This document shows positions 6,918-15,235 of a stretch of 35,618 nucleotides of DNA, one piece after another. Location: NCBI GenBank assembly GCA_012514035.1, contig JAAZBB010000062.1, forward strand, positions 1-35,618, read 5' to 3'. Position 1 is the first letter of the stretch. Every line of letters begins with the position of its first letter. The translations under genes and the position numbers were made by a program. The notes under the pieces were generated by a model. That model was given only the letters and a program-made list of their open reading frames with translations. It searched no databases and was not told where the DNA came from. The stretch comes from Lentisphaerota bacterium (GTDB taxonomy: Bacteria > Verrucomicrobiota > Kiritimatiellia > CAIQIC01 > Lenti-01).

Positions 6918-8651
6918 ATGGAAGCGCCCGTCAATGTGATGGAAATGCCGCACCGGGCCTGGCGTTGGGGGCACATAGCCCTGCTGCTGGCCGTTGGAAC
7001 CTGCTGGCTCCTGCTGTCGGCCCTCAATGTCTGGTTGGGTGAATTGAACCAGGATGAAGGCTGGTATCTGTATGCCGCCCGCCTGATGACGGAAGGCCGG
7101 ATGCCGTACCGGGATTTTGCCTTCACCCAGCCGCCCATGCTGCCCCTGGTCTATGCTTGGGCCTTCAACTGGGTGGGGAACTTCGGCCTGCTGGGCGGGC
7201 GCGTGCTGACCTGGCTGTTCGGCACCCTGGGCATGCTGGCGGCCACTGCGCTGGCGATGCGCTCCGGACCCCGCACGGCTCAGCGCCTGACCGGCGGCCT
7301 GTGTGTCATCCTCATCGCGATGAACGTGTATCAGTCCTATTTCACCATCGTGGTGAAAACCTACGCGCTGGCCAGCATGTTCCTGTGCGCTGGCCTGGCT
7401 CTGTTGTCGTTTGTGGGGCCGCGCAAGGGATTTTTCGCCGCCACCGGCGCCGGGTTCCTGCTGGCGTGCGCGACGGCCACGCGGATTTCGCTGGGTGCGG
7501 CGCTGGCTCTGGGCGGATTGTACCTGCTGGTTTGCCGCCGCCGGCTGAAGGCGTGGGTCTGGCTGGATTACGGCCTCGGCGGTTTGCTGGGGCTGGCGCT
7601 GACCCTGCTGCCGTTTCTGTCAATGGGGCCCGACGGTTTCCGGTTCGGCATTGTGGAATACCATTCCCTGCGCGAGGGGGGGCCGTGGCTGGTGCAACTG
7701 GCCTACAAGATCGGATGCCTGTCCCGCCTGGCCCAGGCCTATTTCCCGGCGGCGGTCGGCGGGCTGGCACTGGTCATTCTGGCCTGGCGCGAATGGACTC
7801 GCGGCTCTTGCGCGCCGTGCACCGAGCCCGCCGACGCCGAGGCCTCAGCGGCTGACAGCTTGGGGCGGGCCTTTACCTGGTTCCTGTGGGTGGTGGTTGC
7901 GGTCATTGGCGTGATTCACCTGGCGGCTCCGTTCCCGTACGATGATTACCAGGTGCCGGTCTATCCGGTGTTCTGCGTCGCGTTGTCGGCCACCCTGGGG
8001 CGGTGGTGGCTGGGCGAAGAGGCCCGGCGCTTCTGCGCCGACACTCCAGCCGGCCGGGGAGCCCGGCGGCTGGCCATCTTGACCGTCATCTGGTTGATGT
8101 GCGGACTGCATGCGGTTTCTTCGCCGATGGCCCACAGCTGGTTCGTGGCGGGCCGCGATCGCATTTGGTGGCGCCTGCGCGCGCAGAGTCCGGTTGCCCA
8201 GTTGCGCGATATGGCCAAGTGGGTTCGCGCCCTGTCCGATGCCGCCCAGGGCACCCAATTGCTGACCCAGGATACCTATTTGGCGGTCGAGGCCGGCCTG
8301 CCGGTTCCCCGCGGCCTCGAAATGGGGCCTTTCAGCTATTATCCCGACTGGTCCCGTGACCGCGCCGAACGCGTGGGTGTTTTGAATCGTGACATGATGT
8401 TTGAACTTCTATCCGCGCAGTCCAACGCGCCCATTGCGGCTCTCAGCGGCTACAGCCTTGCCATCCGCTCGCCCGAGGTCGAGGAGATCAGCCGCGAAGA
8501 CCGTCTCGCGTTTGAGGAGATCCTTCAAACCCGCTACGAGCATGTGGAATCCGTGCCCGGCTTCGGGCAGGCGGGCACCACCCTGGAGCTCTGGCGTCTG
8601 AAAACCGAGCCGGAGGCCTATGTGCCGCCCACGGAAACGGACGAAGAATGA
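6918..8651 (+). CDS. PMT/ArnT-like membrane glycosyltransferase
   Basis: A 577-residue polytopic protein of the GT-C type (PMT/ArnT/GT39-GT83-like), which transfers a sugar from a polyprenyl-phosphate donor on the outer face of the inner membrane. A first transmembrane helix (about residues 18-36) is followed by a periplasmic loop with the acidic pair D46-E47 (LNQDEGWYLY) and PYRDFAFTQPP, as in this family. Roughly nine to eleven further hydrophobic segments follow, then a soluble C-terminal domain from about residue 410. The ATG at 6918 is the first reasonable start; another lies seven codons on. The stop overlaps the next gene's ATG (ATGA), making an operon with the GT2 enzyme that could supply its lipid-linked donor. 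Confidence 0.85.
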   Translation: MEAPVNVMEMPHRAWRWGHIALLLAVGTCWLLLSALNVWLGELNQDEGWYLYAARLMTEGRMPYRDFAFTQPPMLPLVYAWAFNWVGNFGLLGGRVLTWLFGTLGMLAATALAMRSGPRTAQRLTGGLCVILIAMNVYQSYFTIVVKTYALASMFLCAGLALLSFVGPRKGFFAATGAGFLLACATATRISLGAALALGGLYLLVCRRRLKAWVWLDYGLGGLLGLALTLLPFLSMGPDGFRFGIVEYHSLREGGPWLVQLAYKIGCLSRLAQAYFPAAVGGLALVILAWREWTRGSCAPCTEPADAEASAADSLGRAFTWFLWVVVAVIGVIHLAAPFPYDDYQVPVYPVFCVALSATLGRWWLGEEARRFCADTPAGRGARRLAILTVIWLMCGLHAVSSPMAHSWFVAGRDRIWWRLRAQSPVAQLRDMAKWVRALSDAAQGTQLLTQDTYLAVEAGLPVPRGLEMGPFSYYPDWSRDRAERVGVLNRDMMFELLSAQSNAPIAALSGYSLAIRSPEVEEISREDRLAFEEILQTRYEHVESVPGFGQAGTTLELWRLKTEPEAYVPPTETDEE

Positions 8652-9424
8652 AACTCTCGATCGTTGTTCCGGCTTATAACGAGGAGCAGCGCATCGAACG
8701 GATGCTCGAGGCCTATCTGCCCTATTTCGCGGCCCGCTACGGAATGGATTTCGAGCTGATTGTGTCGGTGAATGGCTCCCGCGACCGCACGGCCGAGATT
8801 GTCCGCCGGCTGGCGACGCAGCATCCCCAGCTGCGTGTGCTGGTTGAGCCCCGCCGCATCGGCAAAGGCGGCGCGATCATGGCCGCCGGGGCCGTGGCCC
8901 GCGGGGAGCTGATCGGATTTGTGGATGCCGACGGCGCCACACCCCCGGAAGCGTTCGAGGATCTGGTGCGGCACATTGGCAGGGCAGGGCTGATCATCGC
9001 TTCCCGCCGGCTGCCCGGCGCGGTGGTGCAGCCGCGCCAGTCGTGGCAGCGCCGCGCCGCCTCGCGGGTCTTCAATTTCCTGGTGCGCCGCTTTTTCAAG
9101 CTCAAGATCACGGACACCCAGTGCGGAGCCAAGTTGATGACCGCGGAGGCCTGGCGGGCCATCGTGCCGCATATCGGCCTGACAAAATGGGCGTTTGACG
9201 TGGACATGCTCTTCAAGACCCGCCGGGCCGGCTACGCCATCCGGGAAATTCCGACGACGTGGAGCGACATCAGCGGCTCCAAGCTCCGGATCGGACTCGT
9301 GTCGTTCCAGATGCTGCTGGCCATCTGCCGGCTGCGCCTGCTGTATTCCCCGCTGCGCTGGGTTGTGGATCTATACGACCGGCTGCTCGGGCGCGTGATC
9401 GAACTGGAGCCTGGAACCCAATGA
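8648..9424 (+). CDS. GT2 glycosyltransferase of the dolichyl/polyprenyl-phosphate glucosyltransferase type
   Basis: A 258-residue GT-A enzyme. The N-terminus KLSIVVPAYNEEQRI is the nucleotide-sugar binding strand, and VDADGATPP near residue 96 carries the metal-binding DxD. RRIGKGGAI, TDTQCGAKLM and WAFDVDMLF are characteristic of Alg5/dolichyl-phosphate beta-glucosyltransferase-like enzymes, which load a sugar on a polyprenyl phosphate at the cytoplasmic membrane face. There is no clear C-terminal transmembrane pair. It overlaps both neighbours by 4 bases. The likely role is to make the lipid-linked donor for the preceding membrane glycosyltransferase; the sugar cannot be read from sequence. 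Confidence 0.92.
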   Translation: MKLSIVVPAYNEEQRIERMLEAYLPYFAARYGMDFELIVSVNGSRDRTAEIVRRLATQHPQLRVLVEPRRIGKGGAIMAAGAVARGELIGFVDADGATPPEAFEDLVRHIGRAGLIIASRRLPGAVVQPRQSWQRRAASRVFNFLVRRFFKLKITDTQCGAKLMTAEAWRAIVPHIGLTKWAFDVDMLFKTRRAGYAIREIPTTWSDISGSKLRIGLVSFQMLLAICRLRLLYSPLRWVVDLYDRLLGRVIELEPGTQ

Positions 9425-10737
9425 AAATCCCCTTTTTCGGCCAGGACGAAGCGGGGCTGTTCCGGCATGGCACCATCATGGTGGTGGCCACTTTCGCCGG
9501 CGCGCTGCTCAATGCGGTGTTCCACATGGTGATTGGACGCACCCTGCCGAACGCCGAATATGGCGCATTGATCGCCATGCATGGTCTGGTGCTGGTCACG
9601 AGCACGCCGATGCTGGCCATGCAGAATACGCTGGCGCATTTCACCTCCAAACTGCTGCTGGCCGGTCGGCGTGAGGAAGTGCGGAATCTGTTCTGGCACT
9701 GGGTGAATCTGTTTGCGGTGCTCTCGGTGGTGCTGATGGCCGGGGCCTGGATGGGGCGGGCCTCGCTGGGCGCCTTCTGGGGCGGGCTGGACTCGCGGCT
9801 GGTTGTGCTCACGTTCGTGGTGCTGGCCGCGAGCCTTTGGATGTACCTTTTCTATGGCATCCTGCAGGGCGTGCAGTCGTTCCACTGGCTGGCATGGGCG
9901 CCGCAAGCCTGGGGCGCGGCGCGGCTGGTTATGGGGTGGGTGCTCACGGCCGTTGTATCCGCCACGGCCCTGGCGGCCATGACGGCCCAGGGCATCGGCG
10001 TCCTGACGGTGCTGGTGCTGTGCAGCTGGGCCATGGCCCGTCTGCGTTTGCCGCGGGCTGCCGCGGCCGTCCGGCGGCCGTCGGGGACCTACCGCTATCT
10101 GGGTTCCGCGCTGCTTTGCCTGGGGGGCTATGCCATGCTGATGAACCTCGACACCACCCTGGCCCGGCACTACTTCGATGCCGAAACTTCCGGGCTTTTT
10201 GCCAAGGCGGCCACCATTGCGCGTACCGCAGTGTTTCTGCCCGTGCCGGTTGCCGCGGCCTTGTTTCCAAAGGTCACCTCGTCCGGGGCGCTCTCGGACC
10301 AAAGCTGGCGTCTGCTGGTTCGCGCTCTGGCGTTCGCGGGCGTGTTGATTGTCGCCGTGGCTGCTGTCTGCCTGGCATTTCCCCAGCTGCCCTGGACCGT
10401 CCTCTATGGGCCCTGGTCGGCCAGTCATGCCGCCCTGTCCGCTGCGCTGGTTCGCGCCATGGTGCTGGCGATGAGCCCGCTGGCCCTGGCCTATTTGCTT
10501 CTCAACTTCGAAATGGCCCAGCAGCGCTTTCGCTGGGGACTGGGTCTGGTGCCCTGCGGCCTGGCCTATCTGGGTGGTGTGGTGTTGTTTCACCGGCATC
10601 CCCTCCAGATTGCCGGCGTGCTCGGGGTGCTGAACCTGATCGCCGTCGCCCTGCTGCTGGCCGGCGTGATGATGAGACGTCTGGGATCATTCCGAATGAG
10701 GTCCGGGACGGACGCGGTGCAGTCCCGTCCGGCCTGA
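9421..10737 (+). CDS. Wzx/MATE-type polysaccharide flippase
   Basis: A 438-residue membrane protein with about twelve hydrophobic segments spread along its length and short charged loops, resembling oligosaccharide flippases of the MVF/MOP superfamily (Wzx, RfbX-like). Typical features are an N-terminal helix pair with HMVIGRTLPNAEYGAL, the common GR-x-L-x-x-x-EYG-like motif, and a mid-protein RYLGSALLCLGGYAMLMNL segment followed by a short loop with DTTLARHYF. It should move lipid-linked glycans across the inner membrane. The ATG overlaps the GT2 stop (ATGA). Being last in the operon with two lipid-sugar enzymes fits glycan export. The substrate is unknown. Confidence 0.87.
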   Translation: MKIPFFGQDEAGLFRHGTIMVVATFAGALLNAVFHMVIGRTLPNAEYGALIAMHGLVLVTSTPMLAMQNTLAHFTSKLLLAGRREEVRNLFWHWVNLFAVLSVVLMAGAWMGRASLGAFWGGLDSRLVVLTFVVLAASLWMYLFYGILQGVQSFHWLAWAPQAWGAARLVMGWVLTAVVSATALAAMTAQGIGVLTVLVLCSWAMARLRLPRAAAAVRRPSGTYRYLGSALLCLGGYAMLMNLDTTLARHYFDAETSGLFAKAATIARTAVFLPVPVAAALFPKVTSSGALSDQSWRLLVRALAFAGVLIVAVAAVCLAFPQLPWTVLYGPWSASHAALSAALVRAMVLAMSPLALAYLLLNFEMAQQRFRWGLGLVPCGLAYLGGVVLFHRHPLQIAGVLGVLNLIAVALLLAGVMMRRLGSFRMRSGTDAVQSRPA

Positions 10738-10756
10738 AACGGGGGGGGGCGGCTGG

Positions 10757-10781
10757 CCTGCGCCGCATTCCGGCGGACAGG
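10757..10781. terminator. Hairpin between converging operons
   Basis: CCTG-CGCCG at 10757-10765 pairs with CGGCG-GA-CAGG at 10771-10781 across the 5-base loop CATTC, with a two-base bulge. It lies between the flippase gene and the convergent beta-propeller gene. No T-run follows, so it may be a bidirectional stop or only transcript-end structure. Confidence 0.4.
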
Positions 10782-10790
10782 GTGGGAAAA

Positions 10791-12278
10791 TCAGGGAATG
10801 GGATTGGCGCGGGGCGTGGCCGGGGTGGCCTTCTGGATGATGGACCCGGTATCGGTGAGGGTCTGCCAGACGATGATTTCAGCGCTGGTGTTCGGGAACG
10901 AGTCTTCGAATTCGTTGTCGGTGATTTGGACTGGGGTGTTGTCGCCGAGGTCGAGAGCCATGATTTCGGCGTCCCAGTTGTCAACGTAGCTCATCCAGGT
11001 GATGATGCCATCGGCGATGTTGGGATTCATGTCGTCCCAGGTGTTGCTGGTGAGCTTGATGGTGCGGCGCCCGTCGAAATAGTAGATTTCCAGATCGGTG
11101 TCGTCGTAGCCATGCCAGACAACCCGATCTTTCCATATGGCCGGCGCGCCGTTGTCCTGGGTTCCCTCGCTGATCTTGCGGATGGTGCCCTCGGAGTGGA
11201 GGAAGATTTCAGCATTGACCGCGGGATGGGCGATCCAGGCGATTCGGCCGTTGGAAACCACCGGATCGGTGTCGTCGAACTGGTTGTTGGTGATCTGTTC
11301 CATCTGTTCCGTGTCAAAATGGTATCGGTAGATTTCGTAGTCCATGCCGTCCCAGCACTGGAACACCAGTTCGTTGCCGTGCATGTCCGCGTTCAAGGCA
11401 TAGAAATAATTCGTGGTCAGTTGGATCAGGTTGGTGATTCCGGGCTTCCAGGCGATGATTTCATATCCGTAGGGCCAGCCGCGGGCATGTTGGAAGGCTA
11501 GGCCAGCCTCCGACAACACCGGCATGCTGACGTGCCGCCCTCCAGGGGTGATGCGATGCATGTTGCCGTCGCCCTGGTATACGACAATGTCGCCAAAAGT
11601 GCCGCTGTGCCGCCAGAGCTGATACTGCAGGTTACCCGGCTTGCTGGCCGTCTCCGGGGGCGGCGATTCCGCTTCGGCGTTGGTTGCCGCTTGGGATTGG
11701 GGCCAGTCGCCGGTCTGCCAGGAGCGGGTGTTCCATTGCTGGGCCCGCGCGGATTTCTGGACGGCATATTCCGCATTATCTTCAACCTTCTGTTCGGCCC
11801 AGGGCGGATCGAAGAGATCAGGATATTCCATTTCCCGCTGGCGCATCTCCGGGGTCTTGGGCGGGGTGGCGAGGCTGAAGGGGTACCCGCCGCCCGAACC
11901 TTCGCGGAAATGCGCGGTGAAGATCACGGAATCACGGTAGACCCGGGGCTGTTCGGCATACACGATCGCAGCGTCCGAGGCGGTGATGTCCCGGGCTTCC
12001 CCGTCGCGCCAAACCATGATGCTGGAGCGTTGCTGGCCACGCACGCCACGCACAGTATCCAGGCGGTAGAAAAGCGAGACCTCCGGTTCAGCGGCGGTAA
12101 ACATCTGCCAGGCGATCAGTCCGGTTTCCCCCACCACGGGCCGCCGGGCGTTGTTGGTGGGCGCGGTGAGGGCTTCGACCGTGAACTCCCGCGCGGACGC
12201 GGCCGCCACAGCCAGCATCAACAAGGCCAGCGTGCAAGCGGTCTGGCGGCGAGCGTGAGGCAGGCGGGAAGGAACCAT
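10791..12278 (-). CDS. Secreted beta-propeller (TolB-like) repeat protein
   Basis: A 495-residue protein with a clear signal peptide (ARRQTACTLALLMLAVAAAS, cleavage near ASA before REF). The C-terminal half contains at least four to five related blades of about 45-50 residues. Each has a core such as QITDNEFEDSFPN, KLTSNTWDDMNPN or QITNNQFDDTDPV followed by an IxW strand and an EIYxY strand. This pattern is typical of TolB/WD40-like PD40 propellers. Residues about 120-210 form a low-complexity, Gln/Glu/Pro-rich insert. It is probably periplasmic or extracellular with a binding role. It begins 5 bases after the preceding gene and shares its promoter. No enzymatic motif is seen. Confidence 0.82.
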   Translation of the reverse strand: MVPSRLPHARRQTACTLALLMLAVAAASAREFTVEALTAPTNNARRPVVGETGLIAWQMFTAAEPEVSLFYRLDTVRGVRGQQRSSIMVWRDGEARDITASDAAIVYAEQPRVYRDSVIFTAHFREGSGGGYPFSLATPPKTPEMRQREMEYPDLFDPPWAEQKVEDNAEYAVQKSARAQQWNTRSWQTGDWPQSQAATNAEAESPPPETASKPGNLQYQLWRHSGTFGDIVVYQGDGNMHRITPGGRHVSMPVLSEAGLAFQHARGWPYGYEIIAWKPGITNLIQLTTNYFYALNADMHGNELVFQCWDGMDYEIYRYHFDTEQMEQITNNQFDDTDPVVSNGRIAWIAHPAVNAEIFLHSEGTIRKISEGTQDNGAPAIWKDRVVWHGYDDTDLEIYYFDGRRTIKLTSNTWDDMNPNIADGIITWMSYVDNWDAEIMALDLGDNTPVQITDNEFEDSFPNTSAEIIVWQTLTDTGSIIQKATPATPRANPIP

Positions 12279-12283
12279 GGAAA

Positions 12284-13600
12284 TCAGGTTTGCGGGGCCG
12301 GGGTGGCGGTTCCGGTCGGCGGGGGTGAAACGGGCGGTTCGCCGGCCGGGGCGTCGGCGGGTTTCAGGTCATCAGTTTGGGCGGCACGGGCGCGGGCCTG
12401 TTCCGCCTCCTTCTCAGCGCGGAGGCGTTCGCGTTCGGCGGCGGCGGCGATGGAACCCGGGGTGGGGATGCCCTCGTCGCCCAGCGGCCATTCGGCTCCC
12501 CAGCGGTGCGGAACGCTCCAGTAGCCGCCGGAGGGATTCTCTTTGTTGAACGCGAATTCCCAGGGCAGTTCGCTCGCCAGCAGATACGATTTCTGCATGG
12601 CCATGTCGCGGCCGGCGCGCTCGATGGTCTTGAGAATGGCATTGTTCTGGAAGCGGTCGGAATCGGCGCGGGCAATCACCAGGACCTGGTCCTGAAACAT
12701 CTTGATATTGTCGACCAAACGGACGTACTCCACCGCCCACCACATGTCGTTCATCGGCCCGCCCCAGTTCATCTCCTTGATGTAGCCGGTGTATCGTTCG
12801 TGGAAGACAATCCGGGCCAGCCGCAGCATGTCCTGCATGATGATGTGGACCTGGGCGGCCGCACGGGCGCTGGAACTGATGAGCATGGTTTCGGTATGGC
12901 CGGAGTCGCCGTCCATCTCCCCCTTGATGATGACAGTTTGGAGCTTGGTGCGCAGATGCGGCGGCGCCAGTTCCTTGGGGGAGGGAAAGACAATGGCGTA
13001 ATACAGCTTGGTTTCCGCGATCCGCTGGGCCAGCGGCAGGATATGACCGTTGAGCACGTCGAACAGCAGGGACATATGGGCCTCGGCCTTGTCCTGCTCG
13101 CAGAAGACGATGATGTCGCGGCCGAGCAGGTTCATGATCGCATTGCCGGTCAGCCACATCGCCGGCTCGAGCTGCTGTTCAAAATAGCCGGCCGAATGGA
13201 ACCCGAGGCGTTTGCTCTTGGGGTCGGGAAAGCCCCCAATCGCATAAATCGCCGTATCCACCACGTTGCCCTCCGGATCGCGGCGGTAGGTGACGATCAT
13301 GCAGGACACATTGCCGAGTTTGAGGTTGGCGTCAGTGGCCATTCCCAGGTCGACCACGGTCTTGAGGCGGTCAACCAGCTCGGGGTTGTCCCCGAAGAGG
13401 GAGAGCAGGTAGCTGTCGGACAGAACATCGTCGGCGGGGACGCCCTCGACGCTCTCCCCGGATTCGAGCAGATAGCGCAGGTGCTGATAGGTGCCCATGC
13501 CCGCGCGATAGACGCCGAAAGCCCGCCAGCCCACATAGGCGCCGGCCGCCACTGCCAGCAGCAGGCAGACCCCTACACTCCGCCAGATGATTTTGCGCAT
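12284..13600 (-). CDS. Unknown protein with N-terminal membrane anchor
   Basis: A 438-residue protein of unrecognised family. The ATG at 13600 (GAGGT about 10 bases upstream) gives a short basic start followed by one hydrophobic helix (residues 7-25), so most of the protein should lie outside the cytoplasm. The middle is a mixed alpha/beta domain of about 330 residues. The last 60 residues are a charged helix (AAAERERLRAEKEAEQARARAA) and then a Pro/Ala/Thr tail, likely disordered. It is the first gene of a two-gene operon with the beta-propeller protein, so the two may work together at the envelope. No function is assigned. Confidence 0.8.
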   Translation of the reverse strand: MRKIIWRSVGVCLLLAVAAGAYVGWRAFGVYRAGMGTYQHLRYLLESGESVEGVPADDVLSDSYLLSLFGDNPELVDRLKTVVDLGMATDANLKLGNVSCMIVTYRRDPEGNVVDTAIYAIGGFPDPKSKRLGFHSAGYFEQQLEPAMWLTGNAIMNLLGRDIIVFCEQDKAEAHMSLLFDVLNGHILPLAQRIAETKLYYAIVFPSPKELAPPHLRTKLQTVIIKGEMDGDSGHTETMLISSSARAAAQVHIIMQDMLRLARIVFHERYTGYIKEMNWGGPMNDMWWAVEYVRLVDNIKMFQDQVLVIARADSDRFQNNAILKTIERAGRDMAMQKSYLLASELPWEFAFNKENPSGGYWSVPHRWGAEWPLGDEGIPTPGSIAAAAERERLRAEKEAEQARARAAQTDDLKPADAPAGEPPVSPPPTGTATPAPQT

Positions 13601-13642
13601 GATACGACCGACCTCGCTCCCAAAGGATCGTTGACCCTTCAA

Positions 13643-13671
13643 TATATACGTGAAACCCAAGCCCCGTTCAA
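13643..13671 (-). promoter_or_regulatory. Strong sigma70-type promoter of the 12284-13600 / propeller operon
   Basis: On the minus strand TTGAAC (13671-13666) and TATATA (13648-13643) are separated by exactly 17 bases, about 42 bases before the ATG at 13600. This is the best promoter match in the window. The rest of the 294-base gap up to the tRNA shows only the tRNA promoter. Confidence 0.7.
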
Positions 13672-13836
13672 GGGCAAAACAAAAAAACCGGGCATCGGGG
13701 AGGCACGTCCGGCACCCGCGGGGTTTTGGGGGAGGCGGACCCGGAAAACCGGCGTCAGTGGCAGGGCCCCATAGGCCGCTGCTGGAGGAATATCCACTGC
13801 ACGGCAGGCTTGGAAGGGCATGTCTGAAAAAACCTG

Positions 13837-13865
13837 TTGCGCTGGGGGGTGGGGTGGGCTAGTGT
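13837..13865 (+). promoter_or_regulatory. Candidate promoter of tRNA-Glu
   Basis: TTGCGC (13837-13842) and TAGTGT (13860-13865) are separated by 17 bases filled mostly with G. Transcription would start about 20 bases before the tRNA. The boxes are imperfect but position and spacing fit. Confidence 0.45.
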
Positions 13866-13894
13866 TTGCGGGCTTTTGTTTGGCCGGAGCGTTT

Positions 13895-13969
13895 GACCCC
13901 ATCGTCTAGAGGTCAGGACACCAGGTTTTCATCCTGGTAACACGGGTTCGATTCCCGTTGGGGTCGCCA
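13895..13969 (+). tRNA. trnE: tRNA-Glu (anticodon UUC)
   Basis: A complete cloverleaf can be drawn. The acceptor arms GACCCCA (13895-13901) and TGGGGTC (13959-13965) pair fully. The anticodon stem CCAGG/CCTGG encloses TTTTCAT, giving anticodon TTC. The T-loop GTTCGAT is canonical. The discriminator G and encoded CCA end at 13969. UUC reads GAA/GAG (Glu). It is followed 35 bases later by a small protein gene and then a terminator, so the three may form one transcript. Confidence 0.97.
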
Positions 13970-14004
13970 TTTCCGGGCCAATGGGAAGAGGCAAGGAGAA
14001 CAAC

Positions 14005-14199
14005 ATGTCCCGCAATGCGAGAAACAACGACACGACCCGGCCCCGCAAGCACGGCGCGGCCAAAACCCGCCGGCTGCTGGAGCATCGCCGCCGCCTGATG
14101 GCGCTGGGCGTGCCCGAGGCGAAGGTGCGGCAGATGGATCACGAGCGGATTCGCCTGCTGCTGGCCAAGCCCGCGCTGATCAAGACCTACGTGAAGTAA
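14005..14199 (+). CDS. Small basic protein of unknown function
   Basis: A 64-residue protein very rich in Arg, Lys and His. AAGGAG lies about 7 bases before the ATG, a good ribosome binding site. The N-terminal 20 residues are probably disordered (RNARNNDTTRPRKHG); the rest looks like two or three short helices (LLEHRRRLMALGVPEAKVRQ, then MDHERIRLLLAKPA). The charge suggests nucleic-acid or ribosome binding, but I do not recognise the family. It sits between tRNA-Glu and an intrinsic terminator and overlaps the end of the convergent araC gene by 20 bases. Position, ribosome binding site and composition make it a likely real gene. Confidence 0.65.
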   Translation: MSRNARNNDTTRPRKHGAAKTRRLLEHRRRLMALGVPEAKVRQMDHERIRLLLAKPALIKTYVK

Positions 14200-15115
14200 G
14201 GTCTGGGTCCCCTCGTCCAGCCGTCCGGTTGCCCTGCGGGGTGCGGACGGCTTTTGGTTTCCGGGCGGGACGGGGAACCGGGTGGGTTCCGGGGCGCGAG
14301 TCCCGGAGCCATGCGCGGGGGGAACGGCCCAGGGCCGCGGCGAAGATCCGGTGGAATTGGGCGTAGCTGCCGAAACCGGCATCCAAGGCGTGCTGCAGTA
14401 AACGGATTTCGGGATGTTCGTGCAGGCGGCGGAAGAACGCCTGCAGGCGGAGGCGGTTGCGGTAGGCGGGTACGGACAGGCCCGTTTGCCGGCGAAAGAG
14501 ATCGCTGAGGTAATAGGGGGAGAGGTGCACGCGCCGGGCCAGGGCGGCTTGGGAAAGGTTGCATTCCGGATCGGCCAGAAGGGCGAGGGCGGCGGTCAAT
14601 TTCGGGTGGAAGACATCGCATTCGGCCACGGGTTCCGCGGTCCGGAATTCATCCCAGAGGGCAAAAAGCGCGAAGTCGAGTCCGCGGTTGAAGGCATCGG
14701 GCCGGGATTGGACCGCGAGGGCGCAGAGCAGGCCATCGAGGCGGTGGACCGCGGCGGGGGCCAGGCGCCGGCAAAAGGGGCGGGTGGGATCGGCGGGGGC
14801 CGGGACATCTCCGGCGCGGGCCTGGCGGAAGCGCCGGATGGCCTGGGGCTGCCATTCGACGATCCACAGGGCCATGTCGGCTGACCATTCGGCCGGGATG
14901 TGCCGTTGGCCCGGCCAGAGCCAGATGAGGTGGCCGGGCAGGAGGGGATAGCGGCGGTGGTCCAGCAGGACGTGGCCCGACCCGCGCAGGATCAGGTTGA
15001 TTTCGAGCGTATCGTGGGAATGCCAGTGTCGCAGATACCAGCGCTTGTCCGAAAGCGCCACGACCGTGCCATGGCAGCCGGGGCGGGTGGCGAAGGGGGA
15101 AACGGGGGGTGTCAT
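14180..15115 (-). CDS. AraC-family transcriptional regulator
   Basis: A protein of 311 residues from the ATG at 15115. The N-terminal 150 residues form a cupin-like sensor half (HWHSHDTLEINLILRGSGHV, LLPGHLIWLWPGQRH), typical of AraC proteins that sense a sugar-like ligand. Residues about 190-280 contain the double helix-turn-helix (LSQAALARRVHLSPYYLSDL, then HALDAGFGSYAQFHRIF and the LGRSPRAW end). The last 40 residues are a basic, Pro-rich tail. An in-frame GTG at 15163 would add 16 residues; neither start has a clear ribosome binding site. It is divergent from a GH31 glycosidase, which it probably regulates. A direct repeat resembling an AraC-type site lies between them. Confidence 0.9.
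   Translation of the reverse strand: MTPPVSPFATRPGCHGTVVALSDKRWYLRHWHSHDTLEINLILRGSGHVLLDHRRYPLLPGHLIWLWPGQRHIPAEWSADMALWIVEWQPQAIRRFRQARAGDVPAPADPTRPFCRRLAPAAVHRLDGLLCALAVQSRPDAFNRGLDFALFALWDEFRTAEPVAECDVFHPKLTAALALLADPECNLSQAALARRVHLSPYYLSDLFRRQTGLSVPAYRNRLRLQAFFRRLHEHPEIRLLQHALDAGFGSYAQFHRIFAAALGRSPRAWLRDSRPGTHPVPRPARKPKAVRTPQGNRTAGRGDPDLTSRRS
14220..14255 (+). terminator. Intrinsic terminator of the tRNA-Glu / small protein transcript, inside araC
   Basis: GCCGTCCG (14220-14227) pairs perfectly with CGGACGGC (14244-14251), followed by TTTT and then GGTTT. It begins 20 bases after the small protein's stop. It lies within the 3' part of the convergent araC coding sequence. Confidence 0.75.
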
Positions 15116-15152
15116 GGCAAAAAATGATAACTGCCATGGCAGGAAATGAGAA
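15113..15152. promoter_or_regulatory. Direct repeat, probable AraC-type operator
   Basis: CATGGCAAAAAATGATAA (15113-15130) and CATGGCAGGAAATGAGAA (15135-15152) match at 15 of 18 positions. They are offset by 22 bases, about two helical turns, as expected for the two half-sites of AraC-family regulators. The second copy also overlaps a perfect palindrome, CTGCCATGGCAG (15131-15142). The repeat lies in the divergent araC/GH31 region and covers the araC ATG at 15115, which suggests autorepression together with control of the glycosidase. Confidence 0.6.
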
Positions 15153-15235
15153 GAATTATCCACGGGCTCGGCGTAGAGAGGGGGCGCATACGAAGGGAGG
15201 GTCTCTTGTTTTCCCCTTCAACCGGGAGTTGCGCC

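Noticed and set aside
5227-6939. 570-codon plus-strand ORF
   Set aside because: Antisense shadow of the transglutaminase-like gene; low-complexity Gly/Val/Glu composition and no motif.
9837-11501. 554-codon plus-strand ORF overlapping the flippase and propeller genes
   Set aside because: Runs out of frame through the flippase and antisense through the propeller gene; Gly/Arg-rich with no motif.
13906-14382. Minus-strand ORF across tRNA-Glu (contains NRTRVTRMKTW)
   Set aside because: It is the antisense reading of the tRNA, a well-known false protein; it also crosses the small plus-strand gene and terminator.
15131-15142. Perfect palindrome CTGCCATGGCAG as a separate operator
   Set aside because: It overlaps the 18-base direct repeat, which better fits AraC half-site geometry; not listed separately.
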